DNA of 64,000 nt, from assembly GCF_905220415.1 (NCBI RefSeq), contig NC_059550.1:10542501-10606500 (forward strand), written 5' to 3'. This DNA comes from Colias croceus. Its lineage: Eukaryota > Arthropoda > Insecta > Lepidoptera > Pieridae. This document shows positions 1 through 12,049 of the stretch, in pieces; positions within the stretch are counted from its first letter, which is position 1, and each line of letters begins with the position of its first letter. The notes under the pieces are model-generated. The model did no database searches, was not told the DNA's origin, and saw only the letters and a program-made list of their open reading frames with translations. The translations under genes and the position numbers were made by a program.

Positions 1-1190
1 TCATATAGGTCAGAGAAAAAAGTTAATAAATCAGGTGTACCACAAGGAAGTGTGCTCGGTCCATTTTTATTCCTCTTATATATTAACGATTTACCGAGAT
101 CAGTGAAACACAAGACAGTTTTATTCGCAGACGACACTACCCTTATTGTTAAATGCACGGATAAAAATACATATGAGAGAGATATAAATACAGCATTATA
201 TAATATAGTAAAATGGTTACAAAATAATAATCTGAAAATAAACTTAGTAAAAACAAAAATAATTCAATATTATACAAAGAATTGCACCAAAATTAATCTA
301 GACATAAAATGTAATGATCAAGTAATCGAACAGGTAAAACACCATAAATTCTTAGGTGTTCTGGTAGACGAAGGTCTAAAATGGGACAGTCATATTGAAT
401 ATATTTGTGATAGGTTAAATCGTTTCGTTTACGTATTACGTCGCCTTAGAGATACTGTATCTATGAATGCTGCAATAAATGCCTACCATGCATATATTAT
501 ATCGTCGATACTCTCTTACGGAATAATTCTTTGGGGACAGTCTTGCGAGGTGCGTAAAGTGTTTGTGGCACAAAAGAAATGTATCCGGGCCCTGTGCGGA
601 TTACATCAAAGGGACAGTTGCAAACCAATGTTCGGTAAATTACGTATCCTTACACTAACCTGCATATATATATATGAGAGAAGTATGTTTATTTGTTAAA
701 TACCACCCAGAATATTTTAAAAAGAAAGGAGAAGTAAATTCGCATATGTTAACGAGGTATCAAAATAAACTGCACTTTCCAACATGTAGAATAAATCAAG
801 CAAAAAATAGTGTGATATTTATGACTATTACAATATATAATAAAATACCGGATAACTTTATGGATCTCCCAGTAAATATATTTAAGAAGAAACTGACGAA
901 ATGGTTAATGGAGAAACAATTTTATGATATTCAAGAACTTATTACATTGCGGAATCTGTGAAGGAATTAGTGACGTTTAACAATAGTGACGCGAAGAATT
1001 TGTGTAGTGTTGGTGTAGTGTAATTTAATTAACTTATTTCCATTTAAATATTTGCACACCCAAATAGTGGGTAGAATGTATTAGCGCCTTAATATTGTAA
1101 CAACACCTTTTTTGTAACTACATTCTTGTAAATAAATGAAATTTGAATTTGAATTTGAATTTGAATTTGAATTTGAATTTGAATTTGAAT
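1..1190 (+). mobile_element. 3' part of a CR1/Jockey-type non-LTR retrotransposon (LINE)
   Basis: The window opens inside the reverse transcriptase of a LINE. Positions 1-699 read through the RT motifs GVPQGSVLGPFLFLLYINDLP (split across the start) and FADDTTLI, which carries the catalytic FADD. The frame then shifts near 670-700, at a short (AT)n run, into the frame of 674-961, which holds the C-terminal region ending in a Tyr-x-Ile-Gln-Glu-like motif also seen in the LINE at 33551-35186. A short 3' UTR follows, and at about 1140-1190 a run of (GAATTT)n units forms the tail. LINEs of this clade use such tandem hexamer tails instead of poly(A). The frameshift makes this copy inactive as read. 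Its 5' part lies outside the window. Confidence 0.85.
52..961 (+). pseudogene. LINE ORF2 reverse transcriptase, 3' end, frameshifted
   Basis: This is the C-terminal half of a LINE reverse transcriptase, which copies element RNA into DNA at a nicked target. Palm-domain motifs are visible: the LYINDLP block followed by FADD. The thumb-like region (LGVLVDEGLKW, then SILSYGIILWG) is typical of CR1/Jockey ORF2. Frame 1 ends at 699, and the remaining C-terminus continues in another frame from about 674 to a stop at 959-961. The break falls in an ATATATATAT stretch, so replication slippage is the likely cause. It is not a host gene. Confidence 0.8.
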
Positions 1191-1199
1191 ACAATTTTT

Positions 1200-1833
1200 T
1201 TAGTCTATACTTAATACGATGTTCATAAATTCACATTTACAAGACAAAAACGAGCAGAGAACATGAATACTTTAATTAAAAGCACCCTTTAATACTTTTC
1301 ATAGCTTCATTCCTTAAAAACGTATCACAGAAAAAATACACCGCCGTCAGGCTATAACTTTAGTAAAGTTAACACAAGTAAACCTTTAAATTTTAATTCG
1401 GAATGTACTTATAAAGCAAATAAAACAGCTTACTTGATAGACTTTTCAACGTATTATCGTGTCGTATCCAGATTTGATAATGTAGAGCTGTATCTATTTT
1501 TATACATTTTATACATAAAGAAAAGAAACAAGAATGCGAAAAAAAATGCCAATTTTCTGTTCTATAGGTACAGCCTAACACAAGCCATAAAGAACTAAAT
1601 GTTTAAATTATGCGTGGCTCGACACGTTTTGATCGATTTTGTTATGTAATTATAGTTATAAGACATTCGTTAAAACTCGACCACGATAACCGCTTTATGT
1701 GAACTAGCCTTAACATTTATTTGCGAATGTTTCGTAAGATGCACTATGATCACAGACTGATTCATTGACTATAGCTAGGTGTTTAAAATATTATTCATAC
1801 TTTATAGTGCATTAAATCATCTAATATCTAATA
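1200..1833. other. intergenic, nothing recognised
   Basis: AT-rich DNA between the LINE tail and the first Helitron-like element. The only open frames are short and without recognisable motifs. I see no RNA gene or clear repeat. Confidence 0.5.
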
Positions 1834-2063
1834 TCTATTATTATATTATAAAGGCGAAAGTTTGTAAGGATGTATGGATGTATGGATGTTTGTTACTCTT
1901 TCACGTAAAAACTACTGAACCGATTACAATGAAATTTAGCACACATATAGAGGGTAACTTGGATTAACACATAGGATAGTTTTTATCCCGGAAATCCCAC
2001 GGGAACGGGAACTATGTGGGTTTTCCTTTGCAAACGCGGGCGTAGCCGCGGGTGGAAATCTAG
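1834..2063 (+). mobile_element. Helitron-like non-autonomous element (family 1)
   Basis: Starts TC (TCTATTATTATATTATAAAGG) and ends CTAG, directly after a GC-rich hairpin-forming stretch (gcgggcgtagccgcggg). It sits between a 5' A and a 3' T, the Helitron insertion rule. The internal text (ctactgaaccgatt, tatcccggaaatcccacggg) is shared with the copies at 2965, 59327, 60431 and 63503. No coding capacity. Short elements of this kind, such as those described as Lep1, are abundant in Lepidoptera. Confidence 0.8.
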
Positions 2064-2964
2064 TGGACTATAAATCATAGGGTTAAAATGTTTTGTCCTT
2101 TTTTGCGGAGATATTGAAGTTGACGTTTGTTAATTTAGAGGCTTTACACAAAAGTCAAAAATATTTCTAATATAAATAATTAATTATTTTTAAATACTTA
2201 TAGTATATTAAAACTCCTTTTTATTTCTTTCTAACTTTACCTATCTTCGTTTTTGAGTATATTTTTACACATTTACCAAATCCGTCCGACAACTAATTCG
2301 AATATCAATGAATCTAAGCTCAAATCTAAAAATATACCCAATAAATAAATAAAGTATATTATTCTTATATTGAATGCAGCAGATATCTCTTACCCGATCG
2401 CTTTTAATCGCAGATGTTTACAATTTGGAAATGAAGGCATCGTTCAAGGCTAAACGAAGGTTAATCGTTGGATTATAATTTGTAATATAGAAAACATATA
2501 ACTTTTCATAAATTATGCATTATTATTTTAGTTAAAATTCAATATCACGACGTGCATTTGACTCTGTTCGATGCGTATAAACAAAATAATGCTATGCACC
2601 TACTGTTTTTTATAACTAACAATAAAATCATACAATTTCACTTTATGACATTATTTTAGAAATGTTACGCAAATTATTAAAAAGGTTAAAAACAATTTTA
2701 TACAGCGTTATTGCATATTTTTTCAACAAAATTAAAATAATTATCATAAAATATAATTTTAATGTTATTTTAACACTTTTTTTGTAAATACATAATTAAT
2801 ACTTTTCATGTTTTAGTGAATGTAAACTGTACCCTATATTGCATATATTCTAAAGTAATTGGAATGTTGATTAGAGTTAGAATTGGAATAAAGCTTTATA
2901 CTAAGCTTTGTTAAAATTGGTGGAAGTGAGCTTTGAAGGGTGATATTACAATCAAATTAAGAAA
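2064..2964. other. intergenic, nothing recognised
   Basis: AT-rich sequence between two Helitron-like copies. I see no gene, RNA or repeat that I can support. Confidence 0.4.
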
Positions 2965-3201
2965 TCCATACTAATATTATAAATGCGAAAGTAACTCTGT
3001 CTGTCTGTCTGTTGCTCAATCACGCCTAAACTACTGAACCAATTTTCATGAAATTTGGTATGGAGATATTTTGATACCCGAGAAAGGACATAGGCTACTT
3101 TTTATCCCGGGAAAATGACGCAATCCCGGAAATCCCACGGGAACGGGAACTATGCGGGTTTTTCTTTCACTGCGCGGGCGAAGCCGCGGGCGGAAACCTA
3201 G
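2965..3201 (+). mobile_element. Helitron-like non-autonomous element (family 1), intact ends
   Basis: Begins TCCATACTAATATTATAAAT and ends CTAG at 3198-3201 after a palindromic GC block (gcgcgggcgaagccgcgggc). It is flanked by A (2964) and T (3202). It shows the (CTGT)n stretch and the sentence-like core common to this family: aactactgaaccaatt, then atcccgggaa and ccacgggaacggg. Non-coding. Confidence 0.85.
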
Positions 3202-4200
3202 TAATAAATAAAATAGGGAGATAACTATAATATCTGCGAGACATCACAAAATCTGCCTGTCTGGCCGCGATAAACCTAACATCTTCTGCACCAAAATTGA
3301 TTCTGTTTTCCACAATGGATTGCGTAGTTGTAGAGCAAGTATATAAATTGTTGAGGTTTAGTTAATGAGGACAAAGCCGTATGAAAAACCGAACGCCTAT
3401 GAAAAACCGAACGCGGCCGCAGCGGATGCCGGCTTTGCTTGTCAACAAAGCTGACCTTGCGCGAGCACATTTACCGACACATTATCTCCTATTTGAGTTT
3501 TGACCAATACTCGTCAAATAACATAAACTTTAGTAAATATTGCAAGTATCTATTGCATTTTAAGAAATGTGTAACTATCTGAACTATCTAAACTGATTGT
3601 TCAAATGGGAGAATTTAGGAAGAAAAGAAAGCTTTTATTTTGTTTTTATGTCTAGTATGAAGTGTTACCTAATGCTTTATGCAATCGTAAATAAATATAG
3701 TTAAAAATGCTACTAAAAAAAAAATATAACACTTATCGGTTGTTATAGAAGAATTAACTAATACGATTAAGAGAAATGAGATGGATTATAATTGTTAACT
3801 ACGGTATTTTGTAAAGGGTAGTTTGTATTTTGTAAAGCTCATTAACATCCACCTGCATGAACATTTATTATTATTTACTTATTGATGATTAAAGGAATAT
3901 TAGCACTTTAAAACTATTTATTCAGTACCTACTTTAATAAAAAAAAGAACTTAGACATATTTTAGATCACTAGAAATAAGATCATAGGCTTTTTACTGCT
4001 ATTTAATTGGACTCTTTCAAAACGAACTGAATATGCAAATATTTATCGCTTGCAAAGAATTTTGAATCAAAGAACCTAGCCGCTAAGAATTATAATATTT
4101 TGAATTTTTTTCGGCAAAACCATCAAAAAATCATGGTAACGATTAATTAAATCATATTAGAGGTCTATTTTGAAATGAAAAATAAATTAAAGACGATGCC
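3202..4200. other. intergenic; one short local duplication
   Basis: Mostly AT-rich. Around 3378-3414 a 17-bp block (tatgaaaaaccgaacgc) occurs twice in tandem, next to a small GC-rich patch with a NotI-like GCGGCCGC. No gene is evident. The stretch leads into the promoter at about 4231. Confidence 0.4.
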
Positions 4201-4230
4201 CAGTAAGGACGCGATGTCACAACGCTTGAC

Positions 4231-4238
4231 TATATATG
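4231..4238 (+). promoter_or_regulatory. TATA box of the first cuticle-type gene
   Basis: TATATATG lies about 56 bp before the ATG at 4294. This leaves room for a start site near 4260 and a 5' UTR of about 30 bases. A GATGTCACAACGCTTGAC stretch just upstream resembles the CGCTTGCGTCAC stretch before the second gene. Confidence 0.6.
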
Positions 4239-4293
4239 GGTAACCGTTTCGGTGACATATCATTAACTGACTGTCATCGTCTCACTAAGCACC

Positions 4294-5421
4294 ATGAAAA
4301 CCTTTGTAAGTATTCAACTAAAATAGCTTAGTTTCATACAATATCTTCTTATCAATTTGTAAAAGTTGTGCATTGTTAAATGTGAATTTGTTTGTGAATC
4401 CAAGTGCAAAAGTTCGTAGCATATAGCGAATAGGTATCATATACCTCCTTGCATATTGCAATAGAACTGAAACAACATTTAAGTATAAAAGCAGTGGTAT
4501 AATTAATAAATGAATTTGAATAACAATATCTATAAATTGTTCTAGGTGATTGTATTGGCTCTGGTCGCAAGCGCGTTGTCTGGCAACGTGCGGCAGAAGC
4601 GCGGCTACCTCAGCGGCCTGCACTCCGCCAACGGGCTCTACAGTAGTTCCAGCGGCTACAGCTACCCCGCTCCCCCCTCCAGCTACTCGGCCCCAGTTGG
4701 CTTGGCTTCCTCTGTAAGCTTCGCCCCAGCTGTCAGCCACATTGCTCCAGTATCCAGCTACATTGCCCCTTCGGTCGGATATTCCTCACACTCAGTAGGC
4801 TACGCTTCCCCCGCAGTAAGCTATGCCGCCCCGTCCGTGAGCTACTCCCCATCATTGAGCTACGCCGCTCCCTCTTTCGGCTACTCTGCCCCTGCTAGAT
4901 ACGCATCATCTTCTTTGGGCTATGCTCCATCTATCGGCTATGCCGCACCTTCATTGGGCTACTCCTCCTCCTCCTTCGGTTACGCCACCCCTCTGAGCTA
5001 CGCTTCCCCGTCAGTCAGTTACTCCGCACCTCTGTCCAGTTATGCTGCTCCATCAGTCGGCTATGCCTCATCTGCTAGCTACGCTCCATCAGTAAGCTAC
5101 GCACCGTCAGTAGGATACGCTCCATCAATCAGCTACGGCGCCCCCTCAGTCAGCTACGCCGCCCCCGCAGTCAGTTACGCCGCTCCAGTAGCCAGCTACT
5201 CCGCCCCGGCTTCCCGCGTCGTCACCGTCAACAAAGTCGTCAACGTGAAGAAGGTCGTCAGCGTGCCCCAGGTCGTGAATGTACCTAAAGTGGTGTCAGT
5301 CCCTCAAGTGGTGCAAGTGAACAAGGTGGTGCCGGTCTCGGGCGGCTGCTCCGGCTGCAGAGCCGCGCACTACGGCGCCAGCTACGGCAACACCTACGCT
5401 CCCAGCTACAGCAAATGGTAG
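4294..5421 (+). CDS. secreted low-complexity cuticle-type protein, two exons
   Basis: Exon 1 is 4294-4305 and encodes only MKTF before GTAAGT. Exon 2 starts after a TTCTAG acceptor at 4546 and ends with TAG at 5421, giving 295 residues. Residues 1-17 form a signal peptide (MKTFVIVLALVASALSG), followed by a QKRG processing-like site. Residues 50-225 are a repeat of short S-Y-A/S-(A)P-S-V/L units with regular Tyr and Pro, typical of structural cuticle or other extracellular matrix proteins. Residues 229-265 are a hexapeptide array of the type VV-x-V-(N/P/K)-(K/Q), six units long. The C-terminus has a CSGC pair and ends YSKW. The intron inside the signal peptide is usual for insect cuticular genes. 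Paralogs lie at 10294 and 22026. It has no Rebers-Riddiford chitin-binding motif, so chitin binding is not shown. The family name is uncertain; the secreted structural role is an inference. Confidence 0.85.
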
Positions 5422-5490
5422 ACACAACCTGTGAATGTTCTAGTCAAATTTTCTTGTGATTTTTAGTTTTACTTCTGTTATGTTTATATG

Positions 5491-5496
5491 AATAAA
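5491..5496 (+). terminator. polyadenylation signal AATAAA of the first cuticle-type gene
   Basis: AATAAA lies 70 bases after the stop codon and is followed by a T-rich stretch, the expected arrangement for the 3' end of this mRNA. Confidence 0.6.
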
Positions 5497-5499
5497 ACT

Positions 5500-8287
5500 G
5501 TTTATTTTTTTTAATTACTTATTTTTCATTGACATCCTCATATCCCCTTTATACATAATTTGTATGTACCTACTTTATAACATAATTCACATCTAATGAA
5601 TAGCAATGACCTATTATACTATATATATATCATAGATGAATAGAGCATCGGTTTTAGAAACACATAAAAAGGTGTACAATTACGTAATTTAGTATCTATA
5701 AAGAAGTAATGTGAAATATTTGTAAATATTAACCCAATATTAACCAATGTCAATATCCAAATCAATGGCCATGAATAGATTAACTCGCGGACAAACCAGT
5801 TTGCCCATCGCCATTCATCAACTGCAGGCTGCGTTCACAACGAGGACTACAAACATTCAAATTAAAAAATAATATTTTAATGATACTTTTTATAATAAAT
5901 CGATCAAAATAAATTTAAAGTCAGAAACCAACATCTGCTTGACATCAATACGGCAACATTTTAATGTAATTAATAGATTAACACATCGAAACATTAATTG
6001 GTACTGATATTTAACATTTCTTTAAATTAATCGAGTTCGGCTAAGGCCGCATTACATTATGTGGTGTTGTTTTAATTATTAATATCTACTTTGAAGCAGA
6101 AACTGTATTTTAAAATATCAAGATATAGAAAACCATCCTGATTTTTTTTCGTTCTGGCCATTCTGTTAAAAGTCGCGGTTTTAAAATCAGTCTGAAGAAA
6201 AAACTCTTACTGCAGCAGCTTCCAATATTTCCCACTCACAAAACTATGCTTTTAATTATTCGGCCAAACTCTTTATACGAATAATTTTACAATTGTAATT
6301 TGTTTCAGTGACAAAATACAAGCAAGCGTATATAAAAATTAATCAATTAACAAACATAATGATACGTCATATACCAAACATTATGAGATCTTGTTAACAA
6401 TTTATGAAACTCATTAAATTAAACTTAAATTGAGGAAAATTCACACCCAATAGCAAATAACTACAGTTTTGAAATAATAACGTTAACCCGCGACACGTTC
6501 GCGAATCGCGTGTGGACGCCACTTTTGATGGCCTTGTGACCTTCCAAACGATTCCCGTAAACTTTGCTCAGATATGTTATTAAAAAATTTAAGGAAATTG
6601 TTGTAATTCTTTATAAATGGATCAACATATTTTTATGTGATGTCGTTAATTATAAAACGCCCTGTAATTATGGTCATTTATTATATTTAAAATATTGGGT
6701 GTATCTGTGAATTAATTTTATTACATAACAGCAGTACCTAATTGAATAAAGGTCCTATAAGAAAAATTAAGTTACATCATTCATAAACGGAAAAGCAAAG
6801 TGACAAACTGTTCTTGTATTTTAACTAAAAATATTGGCGAAGTGCATCTATTGTCCGTAAACAAGGAAGAAGAACTAAAAGTTGTCGATGACCTACCTAG
6901 TACCTACCTATCGAAGACGACAAGTAGCAAAGATAGAAAGACAATCCATGTACCTATTACGAATTTTTATTAAAAATATGTAATGTTACGTTAAATTCTA
7001 TACCATAGGAATCTGTACTCCGTAGTGGACCAAAATGACGTTGATAATAAATTATTATGCATTACTTTTATAAAAGGCGCAAAAAATTCATTTCGGTGGC
7101 AACTGCTTTCACGCCTACGCGATGTGTACCTATTAAATTTGTATGAAAATTATCTGCTTTATGAACTAAATAATATTATGTTAGTTGGACTTACTGGACT
7201 AGTCAGTAATTAGTTTATTAATTAATTATCCGTCTTATCGAAGAAAAATTTGTTGTTTCTATTAGTAGTCAATGCATATATTTTGACATTTTATTAACCT
7301 CCTTCTATTTTGAATGAGACACGACCAGTGAATATGCAAATTAAAAAACTGAATATTGTAGCATGATTTAGTGGCAAACGCATAAATTGTCAATGAAATG
7401 CATTTTTTGAATTAAGTAATAATATGTTGAAATTTAATATTTTTTTAACAAAATTAAAATTACATTTAACTTTCATTTTTTTCTGAATACGGCTATACTT
7501 CCTATAACACAACCAGTATTGGTTATTCTTGAAGAAAATAAGAAACATAAAATTAAATTCAACAAAATAATAGTTTAGCTTAAATTATGAGAACACTAAA
7601 ACTCTACATATAAATCACGGTCTAAAAAATATGACACAAGAGTCTTGTATAACATTGTTATCTACAAAGTATTTAAGTAATGTTTGAGTATGAATTATAT
7701 TTTTTGTATAATAATAATAATATTTAAGATATATAATAAAAAATAAGATACAAACTCAGATAATATTATAATGTACCTACATACGTAATTTAATACTGGC
7801 GAATTTTAAAGAAAAAGCAACTTTAGGTGTTTGCGCCAGATAATTTTAAAACGTGACTCAGATTTTTTAAATTTAATTTACTTTAAATAAACTAATTGTA
7901 ATTAGTAATGTTACTAATTTTTTAACAAATTCCAAATATCCGTTATCCTATTAACTGCTCTATTACACACTTATATTTAAATCACAATATTTAATAAAAA
8001 CAAAGTTATAATTTTAAAACCACGGACAGACAGTTTGATTAAATTTATAGATAAATACAAACATGTAGATATAGATTTGCGAAATATATAAAATATAACT
8101 GGTTTTCAGTGTTGCGCACAATTCACAACAAAAATGTTTGCCAATTACGCTGTAAATTGCTTCACATCAAACGAGACCCCACATAAGTACTTGTATTGAT
8201 TGCGACAGATACAAAAAGAGATCAATGATAATATTATCGTTATTTATTTTTCTATTCTTTATGAATTTATAATGATAGTATCTTTAA
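5500..8287. other. intergenic, nothing recognised
   Basis: About 2.8 kb of very AT-rich sequence. The short open frames (for example near 7025-7213) lack start context, motifs or splice support. No tRNA, satellite or transposon ends were recognised. Confidence 0.45.
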
Positions 8288-8465
8288 CTAGCTGTGCTCC
8301 GCGGTTTCACCCGCATTGCTCCGCTCCTGTTGGTCTTAGCGCGATGATATTATATAGCCGATAGCCTTCCTCGATAAATAGGCTATCTAACACAGAAATA
8401 ATTTTTCTAATCGGACCATTAGTTCCTGAGATTAGCGCGTTCAAACAAACAGATAGATAAAACAA
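8288..8465 (-). mobile_element. Helitron-like element (family 2), 5' end eroded
   Basis: Reads on the minus strand and ends CTAG (8288-8291) after the GC-rich GTGAAACCGCGGAGCAC stretch. The core (ctcaggaacta, then tcgaggaaggcta) matches the copies at 17198 and 62714. The expected start (TCTATACTAATATTATAAAG) is not preserved; the sequence diverges after about 8465. Confidence 0.7.
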
Positions 8466-8499
8466 ATTGCTTCTATTTTATAACCTGCATATGATAGAG

Positions 8500-10190
8500 A
8501 TTACGAATACTTTTTTGACTCATCGCCGAAGCTGAATTAATGTGACACGACTGTGTTTGCAATATTATTAGAATTTAAAATATTGTTTTGGTCTATCACA
8601 GCTATCAGAATATGCAAAACTCGCTAGAATTCGTAATTTATGTATTCGTCTTACTACTAAACCGATTGTAATACGTTATTATGGTACCTATATATTTTGG
8701 TATTTTTACGGTTTAATATAATTATCAACTTTTACGGAAAAAAGCTCTATCTGTAAAATAGTATTAGTTAGATACTCATAATATTTTATTTTTATTTTTT
8801 ATAAATTAATGATTTCATCCTACAAAGAGTTTTACAGTATACATTTAGGTAAGGCTTTACTTCGACATTTTCTGAATATTAAAAATATCTGTGAATAATA
8901 CTTATTATTTGACACCTACGCGTTTTTAAAGGACAGATAGGTCAAACCACAGATCACAGAAACTAAAGGAGATCTCTATGGGTCAAACTCAAATATTTTA
9001 GACTTCTTCTAGAAGCACTTTTGAAACGTCATTGCATATGTTTAACATTTACCACCGCTTCGGTTAAATCTTAATATCTATAAAGGAATGCATTTCTAAC
9101 AGAATATTGGAGCTTTAAATTTGATCCGCTTTCGTATTAGTTATTCCTGCGAATATATTGCTCTATACTACAAGTGGAGCTTTCTTCTCTATTACGTAAC
9201 GTAACAAAATATTATCTATGTCAAAATAACTTATTTTAATTTATTTCCCAGTGTAAAGATAGATGTTTGAATCTATATTGTAAGTAGTTAAATTCATAAA
9301 TAGACAAATACTAATGTACAAAATATAATTTGCATAAAAATATATAGTAAAGGTGAAATATATCAAATTATATTTAAAAATATTTTTCTGCAATTTAATT
9401 TGTGGCTAGATAGATAAAAGTAATTTTGAACATTATAATATATTATTTGCAAACGATTAAAATAAAGATAAAATTAATTACTTACACAGTGTACCTATTA
9501 CCCACACTGTTGCACTTAACTAAGAATGTGACCTTTTGTGAAGAAATTATTACGATGATATTGTTAATGCAATATAAGTAGAGCATTTATTTTATTTTGT
9601 GTGAGAAAATATTATTTTATGAGAATTTTTAAGAAATTATTCCATTAATTGTAAATTAGCGACAAATTAGTTCTTCATTAAAACATTCATCCCTCTTTCT
9701 TTTTTTCAAATAAAGTATCTCAGGCACTTATCTTAGAATTAACTACTTAATTTCTAAACTTACTCAATTAAAAATATGATGTACAACAACATACACAAAA
9801 CACTACACAAATACACTTATAAATTCATGATATTAAAAACCTTAAGGATAATAAGCTTATCATAAATATGATGAAAAGCTATAAACAAAAATCAATTTTG
9901 TTAGAATAATTTTTGGTTATATAAATTTTGGTACATATATATTACACACGTATTACAATGGTGGTATTAATTGGTGATGCAAAAATAGAATGGAAGAAGG
10001 AAGATTCGATTCTAAAGCTAATACACAGATAAACAAACCTTTTAAACTAGGAAGATCCAAATACTTCATCGATCGACTTTAACCTCATACAAATAACAAC
10101 ATATTAAAAATTCAAACAAACAGTAATAATAGCAAGGATGCAATAAGCTTGAATTTTAATATAATTAACAAGGAGCGATTCACGAGGACG
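8500..10190. other. intergenic, nothing recognised
   Basis: AT-rich DNA upstream of the second cuticle-type gene. I see no further genes or bounded repeats. Confidence 0.4.
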
Positions 10191-10215
10191 CTTGCGTCAC
10201 CGCTCTACATTTTGG

Positions 10216-10224
10216 TATATATAG
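10216..10224 (+). promoter_or_regulatory. TATA box of the second cuticle-type gene
   Basis: TATATATAG lies 70 bp before the ATG at 10294, in a local GC-rich patch (gaggacgcttgcgtcaccgc). The 5' UTR that follows is rich in CAACCACCAA repeats. Confidence 0.65.
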
Positions 10225-10293
10225 CCTGTGGGGACGAGCCTCCTCACACACCACCTCTCAACCACCAAACAACCACCAACCAACTACTCCAAC

Positions 10294-11776
10294 ATGAAAG
10301 CTTTCGTAAGTAGAGCACTTTCATAAAGCTTTATAATATTTATAAGTAGAGCATTTTTATTGATCGATGTCGAAACATCATTGTTTAACGATAATGCAGT
10401 TTACTACTGACCCTTTGTTTTATGGTAAATCTTAATATTATTGGATATAATAGCATGAGCTAAAAGCTTCATTAACATGTCTCATATCGTTTCAAAAGCT
10501 CTCTAGTGTTTTACAAAGTGATTTTTACTAATAATTGCATATAAACAGCATTCATAAATAAACTGATAAATTAATCATCATTTATTGTTTTATGACCACC
10601 ATAACAATGTACTCAAGATAATATTAATGTCAATTCAAATGTTACAAACAAACCTTTTTAATTTTTTTTGTCATAATTGTAAGATTTGATCGAATTAAAT
10701 ATATTCATATAAAAGTGACTTAACTTTCATATTGCAAAGTTTCGCGATCAGTGGGTCACGGTCGCGCCAAAATGTTACTTTTTCGCATAAAATTCAATAT
10801 CAAAACATATTCCCATAATGTTGCTTCATTTCCGACTATTTGCATAATTTTAATATTTAATTGATATTAATATAATATATAACATAAACATGTAATACGT
10901 ACTTTATTACGACATCTTGATTTGTTGATCTTGTTAAATCGAGCTAGCTTCTGTGTACATAAAATTAAGTTTTAATTGAATATCCTTGGTTAATATTTAT
11001 AAATGTCTTCTGAATTTATCCAAAGTATTAAATTATAACAAGTAGGTACCTACTATAAAAATTTATTTTTAAATCGTGTATTCGGTAATTTTTTCATAAT
11101 TTTTATTAACCATGTACCATAGTTTTTATATAGTTACGTAGTCTTTAAAGCAGCTTATTTCTGCAGAAGATATATTTGTAAAATTTAATCTCCTATCGAA
11201 AAAAAACTAGCAATGACTTACATCTAAATTTTGCCTCACATACAATGGCTTTAGTCGAATGAAAGTTTATCAAATATGTACTCTTTACAGATTGCTCTGT
11301 GCGCTCTCGTCGCCTGCGTGGCTGCCGGCGAGGTCCGTGACAAGCGCAGCTTCGTGCACGGCGGCTACAGCAGCTTGGGCAGCTACGGCGGCTACGGTGG
11401 CTACAGCAGCCTGGGCGGCCACAGCGGCTACGGTGGCTACAGCAGCCTGGGCGGCTACGGTGGCTACAGCAGCCTGGGCGGCTATGGCGGCTACAGCGGC
11501 ATCCGCGGCTACTCCGCCGGCTACGTCGCCCCCGCTGCCCGCCTCGTCACCGTCAACAAGGTCGTGAACACCCAGCGCGTCGTAAACGTCCCCCAGGTCG
11601 TTAGTGTGCCCAAAGTGGTCTCCGTCCCCCAAGTAGTGTCTGTGAACAAGGTCGTCGCAGCTCCCAGCTACTCTGTTGGTGGCTACGGATCAGGCTACAG
11701 CGGCTACAGCTCCGGCTACGGCTACGGTTCCTCCGGCTACGGTCACGGATCCGGCTACGCCAGCGGCTGGTGGTGA
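10294..11776 (+). CDS. secreted Gly/Tyr/Ser-rich cuticle-type protein, two exons
   Basis: Exon 1 (10294-10305) encodes MKAF before GTAAGT. A 985-bp intron ends in TTTACAG, and exon 2 runs 11291-11776, giving 165 residues. The signal peptide is MKAFIALCALVACVAAG, followed by a RDKRS processing-like site. Residues 29-80 are GGYSSLGGYGG-type repeats. Residues 89-126 carry the same Val-rich hexapeptide array as the gene at 4294. The C-terminus is GYGSSGYGHGSGYASGWW. Gly-Tyr repeats of this kind occur in insect cuticle and other sclerotised matrices. Exon 2 is strongly GC-rich against its AT-rich surroundings, as is common for insect repeat-bearing cuticle genes. Open frames overlapping it on both strands come from the repetitive GC-rich code and are not genes. 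The function as a structural secreted protein is inferred. Confidence 0.85.
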
Positions 11777-12049
11777 ACAGTCTAGTCAAGTGCTCAATGT
11801 GATTTTTTTTAGTTCTATTTTGTTATCTCATAATTATTGTTGACATTATATGTTCTTTATTTAAATATATATTTTTATAAGGATTTCTTCGTTTTATTAT
11901 CCATTTTTAACTCTTAACTAAAATGTATTTTAGTAAATAAATAAGTTTATCTATTACAAAGTCAAACTAAAATCAGAACTACTTACACACTTCACTCTTT
12001 GATCATCATAAAATTAACTTGAAAACATGACAGATTCTATACTATTTAC

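Noticed and set aside
11259..11789. Ala-rich and Arg-rich frames overlapping the second cuticle-type gene
   Set aside because: Shadow frames of GC-rich Gly-Tyr repeats; the spliced frame with signal peptide explains the locus.
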